The notes under the pieces: model-generated | Databases searched by the model: none | Seen by the model: only the letters and a program-made list of their open reading frames with translations | What the model was told of the DNA's origin: nothing | NCBI GenBank assembly: GCA_947624385.1 | Contig: CANQJZ010000002.1 | Span: forward strand, 41,926-105,925 | Length of the DNA stretch: 64,000 bases | Reading direction: 5' to 3' | Origin: an uncultured Oscillospiraceae bacterium | GTDB lineage: Bacteria; Bacillota; Clostridia; Oscillospirales; Oscillospiraceae | Translations under genes and position numbers: made by a program | Part shown: piece after piece, positions 17,185 to 26,900 of the stretch | Layout: every line of letters starts with the position of its first letter | How positions within the stretch are numbered: the first letter of the stretch is position 1

Positions 17185-20100
17185 GTGGATAAGCGTTACT
17201 GCCCGTATTGCATGGCATATATCGGCCAGGAGGAGGTCTGTCCCGCCTGCGGGCGGCGGCCGGCGGAATATGAGCCGTCGCCGTTTCACCTGCCGCCGGG
17301 GACGCTGCTGCGGGGCAAATACCTGGTGGGCAGCGTGCTGGGCGAGGGCGGCTTCGGCATCACCTATGTGGGCCGGGACCTGACGCTGGATATGAAGGTG
17401 GCCATCAAGGAGTATTATCCCCGGGAGATGGTCTCCCGCAGCGCCACCTCCTCGACCCGGGTCTACGTGCTCAAAAGCGGCGCGGGCGCGGGCTACGAGA
17501 AGGGCAAGGAGCGGTTTCTGCACGAGGCGCAGGTACTGGCCCAGCTGGAGAAACAGCCCGCCATCGTGCGCGTGCGGGACTTCTTCGAGGACAATAATAC
17601 CGCCTATATCATCATGGAGTTCGTGGAGGGCATCACCCTCAAGGACCTGGTGGCCCAGCGGGGCGGCAAGCTCCCGCCGGGGGAGCTGCTCGAGCTGGTG
17701 GAGCCGCTGTTCAAGGCCCTGACCGTGGTACACGACGCGGGGCTCATCCACCGGGATATCTCCCCGGACAATATCATGCTGGAGGGCAGTCAGGTACGGC
17801 TGCTGGACTTCGGCTGCGCCCGGGACACCAGGAGCGAGGGGACCCAGGCCATCTTCAAGAAGGAGGGGTACACCCCGCCGGAGCAGTACCAGAGCAAGGG
17901 CCAGGGGCCCTGGACGGACGTGTACGCCTTTTGCGCCACCCTCTATTACTGCCTGACCGGCAAGACGCCGCCATCCGCCTATGAGCGCCAGGACAAGGAT
18001 AAGCTTCACCCGCCCACCAAGATGGGCGTACACCTGTCCGAGGGGCAGGAGCAGGCGCTGCTGAAGGGGCTGAGCTACGCCGCCGGCGAGCGCTACAAGA
18101 GCATGGAGGAGCTGCATAAGGACCTGTACGCCGCTCCGCCGCCCGACCCCACGCCCTGGCGGAAGCGGTGGCTGGCGCCGACCGTCGCGGCCCTTGGGGC
18201 GGCGGCGGTGGTGATAGGGACGCTGTTCGCCACGGGGGTGCTGCCCCCGGAGACGGCGCCCACGCCGACGCCCGAGCCCACCGCCACGGCGGAGCCCACG
18301 CCCACGCCGGCGCCTACCCCCACCCCCACGCCGGCACCCGGGTCCGGCGAGGCGCCGGACACCGCCATCTTCTCCGAGGGACGCACCCTGACCGCCGGGA
18401 TATACGGCCGGGCGGACATGGACGCCATGCAGACGGACCCGTACGTGACGGCGGTGGTCCTGGAACAGGGGGCGGTGCTGGACCTGAATGACCCGACGGC
18501 CGGGGAATACATCGTGAAAAAGCCCCTGTGGGTGAAAAAGGGCGCCATATTGCGGGCCAACTGGCTGACCATCCCCGGCGGCGTGAGCGTGGAGATGGAC
18601 GGCACGCTGGACTGCCGGGGCCTCATCACCCTGGAGGGCAGCGCCACGCGGCTTTATATGGCCGGCGACGTTACGGGCGAGACGCTGGAGCTGGCCGCCA
18701 TCGTGATGGACTCCGGGGCCAACATCGGCTTTCAAAACGACGAGCTGGCCGACAGCATGGACGGCATGCTCCTGCCCGCGCCCAAAAAGACAGAGGACAT
18801 GGTCTCGGTGACAACGCTGGACGAACTGCGCCAGGCCCTGGAAAACGGGCAGGACGTGTCCATCGACGCGGACATGACCGGCGTGGACGCCTTTGTCCCA
18901 TCCGGGGTCACGGTCTGGATCGGCGAGGGCGTGACCGTGCGGGGCGCAGGCTTCTATCTGTACGACGGGGAGGGTCCGGCCACCCTCGTCAACGAGGGGA
19001 CCTATGTGGGCGCGCTCAACGCCAGCGAAGGCGCGCCCGGCGCACGGGTGTTCAATTACGGCACCATGACCACCGGCGACCGGGAGACGGCGAACAACGG
19101 GCTCTATTTTGAGTCCGGCACGCTGCTCAACTACGGCTCTTACATCGGCGGCGGCTTCATCTCCCGCCTGTGGGAGCAAGGGCGCATGATAAACCTGGGC
19201 TCCGCGGAGCTGTATCACTTCGAGATCCTGGGCTCGCTGGCCAATCTCGGCTCGCTGGCCGGCCACCAGGTCAACGGGACCGAGGATCCGAACGGGGACC
19301 CCTTCCTGTTCAGTCCGGTGGTCTGCGAATGCGGCCTGTTATATAACGCCGGGACGATGACGGCCGACGGACGGGACGGCATCCGCGGCGACGGCATCCT
19401 CTATAACGACGGGATATTCGAGGACCGCTCCACCGATTTGGTGGGGTACATCATCTACAACCGGGGCAGGGCCGTCCTGTCCGGCACCCACGAGGGCGTG
19501 GCCATAGGGCCGGGCAGCGTGGAGGTCCCGGAGGACCAGCCGTGCAAAACCGGCGTCGCCCAAACCGCGTCGCTGGTCCAGCCGCCGGCGGACGCCGTCT
19601 TCGTCCGGGACGAGGCGGCCCTGCGCCAGGCGGCCGCGGCCGGCCAGAGCGTATGCGTGGAGGGCAGCGTGACGCTGGGCGAGCCGCTGGAGGTCGCGGC
19701 GCCGCTGTACGTGACCGGCATGCTGCGGGGCCAGAGCCTGAACGTGACGAGAGGGTCGCTGGCGATCCTGTCCGGCGGCTCGGTGACGCTGGAGGCCCTG
19801 CAGCTGATACCCGCGGACGTTCAGGGCGGCGACGCCGTGGACCTGAGCATGGCGGCGGGCGGCGCGCTGAAGGTGACCGGGACGATGGAGATGCGCCACG
19901 CCAACTTTATCGCCGAGGGCGGCACGCTGGACCTGACCGGCGCGGCGGTCAACATAAACAACACCAGCTTTACGCCCGTCCGGCTGGACGCGTTTTTGCT
20001 GGATAAGGCGGACGTGAGCGTCAGCGAATGTTTGGCCGTGACGCCGCCCAGAGGCGGTAAGCTGGTCGCCGAGGGCCTGCGCCTGCACCTGTTCCACGCC

Positions 20101-20556
20101 GGATGCTTCCGGTTCTCCGCGGGCTGCGAGCTGACCGGCGCGGACATCACCGTGTCCAAGACGGGCGAGGAGGACCCGGGGGGCATCGCCTTCACAGGCG
20201 ACGCGGTCCTGCGGGACTGCACGATCGACGTGGCAGGCGGCGACATGCAGACGAACCTGTGCGATCTGTCCCTGGAGGGCTCCACCAGGCTGATCAACCG
20301 GGGCAGAGTGGGCTTTGGCGGCTGGGACGAGTATTCCGTCCGGTCCGCCGCCACGGTCCGCATCACCAATTACGGCAGGATGGAGCTGGATATGACCGAC
20401 ATCGTTCTGCGCCAGCCCATCGACAACCAGGGCAGGCTGGTGGTGCAGGAGGACGAGTCGAACCCGAATTACAAGCCGTTCGACATGTACATGGGCGACC
20501 CGCCGGTGACCTACGAAGAGGACGAGGCGGAACGAGCAGCGGAACAACAACAATAA
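17185..20556 (+). CDS. Receptor-type Ser/Thr kinase 1 with large repetitive ectodomain
   Basis: 1,123 residues. Zinc ribbon (CPYC, CPAC), kinase domain about 45-315 with GEGGFGITYVG, Lys75, HRD Asp191 and DFG Asp208 all intact, TM helix about 330-352, a Pro/Thr spacer (about 355-388) and an ectodomain of about 730 residues. The ectodomain begins EGRTLTAGIYG and shows many short strand-like turns containing N(Y/E)GT(M/Y), suggestive of a beta-solenoid. It shares its first ectodomain block (EGAVLDLND...KPLWV...LDCRGLITLEGS) with the two kinases downstream. GTG 17185 is the start, behind AGGAGGAG. No PASTA repeats are seen, so this is not a PrkC/PknB-type receptor. The ligand is unknown. Confidence 0.9.
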   Translation: MDKRYCPYCMAYIGQEEVCPACGRRPAEYEPSPFHLPPGTLLRGKYLVGSVLGEGGFGITYVGRDLTLDMKVAIKEYYPREMVSRSATSSTRVYVLKSGAGAGYEKGKERFLHEAQVLAQLEKQPAIVRVRDFFEDNNTAYIIMEFVEGITLKDLVAQRGGKLPPGELLELVEPLFKALTVVHDAGLIHRDISPDNIMLEGSQVRLLDFGCARDTRSEGTQAIFKKEGYTPPEQYQSKGQGPWTDVYAFCATLYYCLTGKTPPSAYERQDKDKLHPPTKMGVHLSEGQEQALLKGLSYAAGERYKSMEELHKDLYAAPPPDPTPWRKRWLAPTVAALGAAAVVIGTLFATGVLPPETAPTPTPEPTATAEPTPTPAPTPTPTPAPGSGEAPDTAIFSEGRTLTAGIYGRADMDAMQTDPYVTAVVLEQGAVLDLNDPTAGEYIVKKPLWVKKGAILRANWLTIPGGVSVEMDGTLDCRGLITLEGSATRLYMAGDVTGETLELAAIVMDSGANIGFQNDELADSMDGMLLPAPKKTEDMVSVTTLDELRQALENGQDVSIDADMTGVDAFVPSGVTVWIGEGVTVRGAGFYLYDGEGPATLVNEGTYVGALNASEGAPGARVFNYGTMTTGDRETANNGLYFESGTLLNYGSYIGGGFISRLWEQGRMINLGSAELYHFEILGSLANLGSLAGHQVNGTEDPNGDPFLFSPVVCECGLLYNAGTMTADGRDGIRGDGILYNDGIFEDRSTDLVGYIIYNRGRAVLSGTHEGVAIGPGSVEVPEDQPCKTGVAQTASLVQPPADAVFVRDEAALRQAAAAGQSVCVEGSVTLGEPLEVAAPLYVTGMLRGQSLNVTRGSLAILSGGSVTLEALQLIPADVQGGDAVDLSMAAGGALKVTGTMEMRHANFIAEGGTLDLTGAAVNINNTSFTPVRLDAFLLDKADVSVSECLAVTPPRGGKLVAEGLRLHLFHAGCFRFSAGCELTGADITVSKTGEEDPGGIAFTGDAVLRDCTIDVAGGDMQTNLCDLSLEGSTRLINRGRVGFGGWDEYSVRSAATVRITNYGRMELDMTDIVLRQPIDNQGRLVVQEDESNPNYKPFDMYMGDPPVTYEEDEAERAAEQQQ

Positions 20557-20569
20557 AGGAGAGCGCGTT

Positions 20570-23500
20570 ATGGAGAAACGATTCTGCCCGTACTGTATGA
20601 CGGTGCTGGGGACGGAGAGGGTCTGCCCCGCCTGCGGGCGGCGGCCGGCAGAATACGTCCCCGCCCCCGCCTATCTGCGGCCGGGCACGGTGCTCAACGG
20701 CAAGTACGTCCTGGGCGGCGTGATACGCGACGACGAGGCCAGTATCACCTATATCGGCCGGGACCTGCTGCTGCACAAAAGGGTGTCCGTGAAGGAGTTC
20801 TTTCCCAGCGGCCAGGCCGACCGGGACGCCGCTCAGTCGGACGAGGTGCGCGCCAGCACCACGGACATCAGCGGCGCCATCAGCGCGTTTGAGCGGGGAC
20901 GGCGCAACTTCACGCGGGAGGCCCAGGTCCTGGCCAAAATGGAAAAGCAGTCCGCCGTCGTGGACGTGCAGGACCTGTTCGAGGCCAACGGGACGGTCTA
21001 TCTGGTCACGGAGTACGTGACCGGCTCCACGCTCCGGCAGAGGGTGATGTCCTCCGGTCCCATAGCGCCGGGCAAGCTGTTCGCCATGCTGGAAAAGGTG
21101 TTCATCGCGCTGGAGGCGCTGCACAAACAGAACCTGTACCACCGGGACATCACCCCGGACAACATCATCCTGGAGCGGGACAACGCCCGGCTCATCAACT
21201 TCGCCAGCGCCCGGGAGACAGGCGGCAAGCAGACCTATACCCTGTCCACCACGATACACCAGGGCTTCTCCGCCCTGGAGCAGTACGTCAGCGACGAGCA
21301 GGGCGCGTGGACGGACGTGTACGGCCTGAGCGCCACCATCTATTACTGCCTGACCGGGCGGACGCCGCCGGCGGCTCCCGACCGGCAGGAGGACGACCCG
21401 CTCATACCCATGACCGAGCTGGACGTGGCGGTGAGCCGCGTGCAAGCCCAGGCCGTGGCCATCGGCATGCGCGTGCGGCGGCAGAAGCGGTTCCAGAGCA
21501 TCTCCGAGCTTTACAACGGGATATATAACGGAAAGATCCCAAAGTCGTATCTGGACGATGATGACGACGATGACGATGATGACGACGATGACGATGACGT
21601 TCATCCCAAGCGGTGGGGATGGATCGCCGCGCTGGCGGTCCTGGGGGCCGCGGCCATCGCCGCGGCGCTGTTCGCCACGGGGGTGCTGCCAACGGAAAAG
21701 GCCGCGCCTACCGCCCAGCCCACCGCCACGGCGGTACCTACGGCCAGCCCCACGCCCAGACCCACCGCCACCCCCAGGCCCACCGCCGCGCCGGGGTCCG
21801 GCAAAACGCCCGCGATGACGGTATTCGCCGGGGCGCGGACCCTCTCGGCGGGAGAGTATGACGCGCCGACGATGCAAACGCTGATGGACGACGAGACCGT
21901 GTCGGCCATCGTGCTGCGGGAGGGCGCAACAGCCAACGTGCACGGCACCGAGTTCGAGGTGACAAAGCCCCTGTGGGTGGAGGCCGGAGCCAACCTGCGC
22001 GCCGGCGTGCTGCATGTGCGGGAAAAGGGCCTGCTGGTGCTGGACGGGTCGCTGGACTGCCAGGGCATAGTCCATCTTCTCGGCAGCGGCACCCGGATGG
22101 CGGTCAACAGTCCGCTCCCGCCGGAGACCGCCGCGGATGTCACGGTGCTCATGGACAACGGCAACAACCTGGCCATGGACGAAAGTCTCATGGATGACGC
22201 CCTGGAGGCGTCCCTGTTCATCGAGCCCCGGCAGAAAGATGATATCACCGTCGTGTCGGACGCGGCCAGCCTGCAGGAGGCAATACAGAACGGCGGGAGC
22301 GTGCTGCTGACGGAGAACGTGACGCTGCAGAAGGGCATCGTGCTGAAAGACGCCACGCTGTTCGTCGCCGAGGGCGTCACGGTCACAGGCAGCTCCAGAC
22401 GGATATCGGCCCACGTGAAGGTGGAGGAAGGCGGCACGCTGGTGAACCTGGGCACGATGAACGTCAAAATGAACGTGGCCGGCGGGGTCGTTTACAACAA
22501 TGGCGTCATGAGCGACCAGCGGGGTCTGCTCCTGCTGTCAGATCGCGGGAGGCTGTTCAACTTCGCCTCCCTGGAGGTCCGCCGGGGCACGCTCCAGGAG
22601 TCGGCCCGGCTGGTGAACAGCGGGGAGCTTTCCTGCCTGACGATGAGCGTGCTGGGCGGCAGCCTGGTCAATATGGGCCTCGCCGAGACGCCGGAAAAGG
22701 TCGATGGCGGCTATAATATCGACGTGCGCAACGGCGGCACCATACACAACGGCGGCACCATACACATGCTGGCGAACAGCTTTTTGGACAGCGACGGCTG
22801 GCTCGTGAACGACGGGCAGATCACGCTGGACGAGGGCGCACGGCTGGAAAACGCCTGCATGCTCTATAACCGGCGCAACGGCGGCATCTCCGCGCCGATG
22901 GACGCCCTGATCACCTACGACAGCGGCGTGCTGATGAATCAGGGGACCCTGGATATCCCGAGCGAGAGCGGATCTTTGCGGTCGGTCATGCCGCGGGCGG
23001 CGCTGGACGCGACGCCGGAGGCCACAGAGGTCTATAACGGCGAGGCGCTTCTGGCGGCCATGAACGGCCAGACGCCGGTGTGCCTCCGGGGCGACGCGGT
23101 CCTGGACCAGGCGCTGACGATCGGGGGACAGCTCTACGTGGACGGCGGGACCCTGTCAGCCCCGGCCGTGACAGTCGGCGGCGGGGCCCTGCTGGTCCTG
23201 CGGGACAGCGGGTTGAACACGGGGGACCTGACGATACAGGACGGCGCGGAGGTGACGGTGCTGGGCGAACAGAGCTCGCTCAACTTCACCGGCACCCTGC
23301 GGCTGCAGGGGGTCTCCGACCTCTATTGCCCCGACAGCGGCCTGGACGTGTCCGGCCGGTCCGTGGAGGTCCTGGACGGCTCCACCGTGGTCATGAAGCG
23401 GGGCGCGTTCACGGCGGACGGCGCCGGGATCACCCTCAGCAGCGGCGGCACGCTGCTGCTGCCCTATTGGACCGCCTTTTCCGCCCGGGACCTGACGCTG

Positions 23501-23845
23501 AACATGAACGACGGCGGCACCATGGCTATCCCGGCGCCTATCGAGCTGACGAACACGACCATCACCATAACCAACAGCTCGGCGCGCATCACCGGGCAGA
23601 CCGGCCAGATGCGGGATTGCGCGGTCACGGTGAACACGGACGGCAGCCTGGTCTTTGACAGCATGCACCTGGCCCTGACGGGCAGCACGGAGCTGATCAA
23701 CAACGGCTATGTGTACGTTCGCAGCGACTCCTCTTACGCCGACAGCGCCCTGACGGCAGAGGACACGGTACACATCGTGAACAACGGGCGGATGCTCCTG
23801 AACAACACCGTCCCGGCGGAGGGGAATGCGCCGGAGTACGATTGA
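20570..23845 (+). CDS. Receptor-type kinase paralogue 2, probable pseudokinase, with poly-Asp juxtamembrane tract
   Basis: 1,091 residues, same layout as its neighbours: zinc ribbon, kinase fold (about 45-310), TM helix, ectodomain. The glycine loop reads GGVIRDDEASITYIG, lacking the glycines at 52-56, and the DFG motif is NFA (Asn210). Lys75 and the HRD Asp remain. Loss of the DFG aspartate usually abolishes Mg2+ binding, so this is a likely pseudokinase or a very weak enzyme. A run of 15 Asp (DNA 21556-21600) sits on the cytoplasmic face just before the TM helix. The ectodomain aligns with those of kinases 1 and 3. It follows kinase 1 by 13 bp with AGGAGA as SD. It may act as a scaffold or allosteric partner for the active paralogues. 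Confidence 0.9.
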   Translation: MEKRFCPYCMTVLGTERVCPACGRRPAEYVPAPAYLRPGTVLNGKYVLGGVIRDDEASITYIGRDLLLHKRVSVKEFFPSGQADRDAAQSDEVRASTTDISGAISAFERGRRNFTREAQVLAKMEKQSAVVDVQDLFEANGTVYLVTEYVTGSTLRQRVMSSGPIAPGKLFAMLEKVFIALEALHKQNLYHRDITPDNIILERDNARLINFASARETGGKQTYTLSTTIHQGFSALEQYVSDEQGAWTDVYGLSATIYYCLTGRTPPAAPDRQEDDPLIPMTELDVAVSRVQAQAVAIGMRVRRQKRFQSISELYNGIYNGKIPKSYLDDDDDDDDDDDDDDDVHPKRWGWIAALAVLGAAAIAAALFATGVLPTEKAAPTAQPTATAVPTASPTPRPTATPRPTAAPGSGKTPAMTVFAGARTLSAGEYDAPTMQTLMDDETVSAIVLREGATANVHGTEFEVTKPLWVEAGANLRAGVLHVREKGLLVLDGSLDCQGIVHLLGSGTRMAVNSPLPPETAADVTVLMDNGNNLAMDESLMDDALEASLFIEPRQKDDITVVSDAASLQEAIQNGGSVLLTENVTLQKGIVLKDATLFVAEGVTVTGSSRRISAHVKVEEGGTLVNLGTMNVKMNVAGGVVYNNGVMSDQRGLLLLSDRGRLFNFASLEVRRGTLQESARLVNSGELSCLTMSVLGGSLVNMGLAETPEKVDGGYNIDVRNGGTIHNGGTIHMLANSFLDSDGWLVNDGQITLDEGARLENACMLYNRRNGGISAPMDALITYDSGVLMNQGTLDIPSESGSLRSVMPRAALDATPEATEVYNGEALLAAMNGQTPVCLRGDAVLDQALTIGGQLYVDGGTLSAPAVTVGGGALLVLRDSGLNTGDLTIQDGAEVTVLGEQSSLNFTGTLRLQGVSDLYCPDSGLDVSGRSVEVLDGSTVVMKRGAFTADGAGITLSSGGTLLLPYWTAFSARDLTLNMNDGGTMAIPAPIELTNTTITITNSSARITGQTGQMRDCAVTVNTDGSLVFDSMHLALTGSTELINNGYVYVRSDSSYADSALTAEDTVHIVNNGRMLLNNTVPAEGNAPEYD

Positions 23846-23857
23846 CGCGGATGGGAC

Positions 23858-23887
23858 TTAACAGGCTTGCGCAAAATGTGTTATGAT
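23858..23887 (+). promoter_or_regulatory. Internal promoter for receptor kinase 3
   Basis: TTAACA (23858-23863), 18-base spacer, TATGAT (23882-23887) with an extended -10 TG at 23879-23880. Transcription would start near 23894, downstream of the two upstream in-frame start candidates of kinase 3. This supports initiation at 23921. Confidence 0.7.
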
Positions 23888-23920
23888 AAAAAGCGGGAGC
23901 CGACGAGGGAGGCGAGAGAC

Positions 23921-26900
23921 CTGGAAAAGCGTTGTCCATACTGTATGGCGCCGCTGGACGGCGAGGGAACGGCCTGTCCCGTCTGCGGACGGGACACCGC
24001 CTACGCGCCCCAGGTCCACCACCTGCCCCCGGGGACGCTGCTGGAAGGGCGGTACCTGCTGGGCGCGGTGCTGGGCGAGGGCGGGTTCGGCATCACCTAC
24101 GTGGGCCTGGACACCCGCCTGGACGTGAAGGTGGCCGTGAAGGAGTATTACCCGCGGGACAGAGCCGCCCGCAGCGCCGCCGATTTCCCGGCGGTGGTCA
24201 GTCTGGTAGGTATGCCGCCGGAGGGCTTTGCCCGGGGCAGACAGCGGTTTCTGGAGGAAGCGCGGGTCATGGCCCGGATGGAAAAACAGCCGGCCATCGT
24301 GGGCGTGCGGGACTTTTTCGAGGCCAATGGCACCGCCTATATCGTCATGGAGTATGTGCAGGGCGTCACGCTGACGGCCCTGACGGCCCAGCGGGGCGGC
24401 CGGGTGCCGCCGGAGGAATTGTTTCCCCTGCTGGAGCCGGTATGTCTGGCGCTGGGAAAGCTCCACGCCGCGGGGCTGGTCCACCGGGACATCTCCCCGG
24501 ACAATATCATGCTGGAGGACGGGCGCGCCCGGCTTCTGGATTTCGGCTGCGCACGGGAGACGGCCGCCGGACGGCGGACGCTGACCATCTCCTTAAAATA
24601 CGGCTACGCGCCCATCGAGCAGTACCGGCAAAAGGGCCAGGGACCCTGGACGGACGTGTACGCCCTGTGCGCCACCATGTACTACTGCCTGACGGGGCAG
24701 GCGCCGCCTCAGCCCCTGGACCGGGTGCCGGAGGACACGCTGCTGCTGCCCAGCAAGCTGGGGGTGGCCCTGACAGGACGGCAGGAGCACGCCATATTGA
24801 AGGGCCTGCGCATCCAGCCAAGGCGGCGGTTCCGGTCCATGGGACAGCTTTACGAGGCTTTATACGAGGACACCGCCCCGCTCCCGGAGCGGAAAGAGCC
24901 CTGGCAGACGCCGGAGAAGATCGCCATAAGGGAGACCGAAAAGCCCGCCCGCCGGCGGAAGGGCCGGGTCATAGCCGCCGCGGCGGCGCTGGCGCTGGCG
25001 TTGGCCGGGGGACTGTGGGCCTTTCTGGGCCGGTCCGCGCCCGGTCCGGCGGCCGACAGGGCTCCCGGCCGCGGCGCGGCCATCGACAGACGGGTGTTCG
25101 ACGGCGCGGCGGAGCTTGCGGACGGGGCCTACGGCCCGGAGACGCTTCGCCGGCTCATGGAGGACGACGACGTACCCGCCGTGGTCCTGAGCGAGGGCGC
25201 GGTGCTGGACCTGAACGACCCGGAGGACGGGCCGTTCGTGCTGGAAAAGCCCCTGATGACCGAGAGCGGCTCCACCCTGTTCGCCAACTGGCTGACCGTG
25301 CCGGAGGGCGGCGCCCTGCGGGTGGACGGGGAGCTGGACTGCCGGGGGCTCATCCTCCTGGAGGGGTCCGGTACCCGGCTGCAGTTGGCGGGGACCATGT
25401 CGCAGGACGGGGAGGAGCTGGCCGTGGTGCTCATGGACGAGGGCGGCAACCTGGCCATGGACGAGGACCTGGCCCAGGCTATGGCCGGGCGGCTGCGGCT
25501 GCTGCCCCGGCGGGAAAACGCCCAGCCGGCCTCGGACCTGTGGCAGCTGCAGGAGGGTCTGCGGCTTTACGACACGGTCCTGCTCGACGCGGACATGACG
25601 CTGGACAGGTCCTATGACCTGGCCGGGAAGACGGTGTTCGTCGCCCCGGGCGTTAAGATCGACGCCGCGCCCGGCGCGGGCTTTCTCCTGAACGGGTCCG
25701 TGCTGGCCAACGAGGGGGAGATGAGCTGCGGCCTGGAGGCAAAGGACGCCGTGGTGTATAACGGCGGGACCATCGCCCGGACCGGCGAGGGCGGGTCCTT
25801 CCGCCTGGACGGCGGCGGTCTGCTGGTCAACGGCGGCGTGTTCACGCCGGATGACTGGGGCCGCGTTTCGGCGGGCGGACAGGTGGTGAACCTGGGCCGG
25901 ATGGAAACGGGCGTCCTCCCCGTCTTTGGCGGGGCCGTGGTGAACCTGGGGCAACTGGACCTGCTGGAGGTGGAATGGCCGTCCCCCGGCCTGTCCTTCC
26001 AAAACGACGGCGCGTTTTATAACGGCGGCGTGTTCACCGCCCACGACGGCAGCGTTTTCGAGAGCATAGTGTGGACGGTCAACGACGGGCTCATCCGGCT
26101 GGGTGACGGCCAGGATCTGTGGGCAGCGCTGGTCTATAACCGCCACGGCGCGGTGGAGGCCGCGGCGGACCACGTGCAAGCCAGCGGCCAGGTGCTGGGG
26201 CCGGGCACGGTCCGGCCGGGCAGCGAGGACCAGATGGGCTGGCTGGGGCGGCTGCACACGCCCGAGCTGGAACGGCTGCCGGAGAGATACGTCACGGCGG
26301 AGGACGAGTCCGCCCTGCGCGAGGCGCTGAAAGGTACGGACCCGGTCTATGTGCCGGGGGACATGACGCTCACCGGCCCGCTGGAGGTCATGACGCCGCT
26401 GTACATCGGCGGGTCCGTGACGGCGGGGCCGGAGGCGCCTGTCGCCGTCCGGGGCGCGAGTCTGGTCCTGTGGAAGGGCGGCTCGCTGCGGGCCGATACC
26501 CTGCGGGTGTGTGAAAACAGTCTGGCGGCGCTGACGGACGGAAGCTCCCTGACCGTGGAGCCGGGCGGGGAGCTGACATTGGAAGGCCCGGTCGCGGCCC
26601 TGTACGGCACCGGCCGGAGCCTGAAGCTGGACGGGGCGCATATCACCGTGCGCGGCGGGCTGTTCGCCCCCCTGCGGACGGAGCAGGTCACCATGGACGG
26701 CGCGGACCTGACAGTGGAGGACAGCGCCGGCGTTTTCGCCCCCTTCCGGGGCGGCTTCTCCGCCCGTGACGCCAGCATATCCGTCACCGACGGGGAGCTC
26801 TTCTTCCCCGGGGATACGGCGTTGGCAGACGGGACGCTGGACCTGTCGGGCGACGGCTCGTCGGCGCGCTTTACCGGAAAGACGGTCCGGCTGGACGGCT

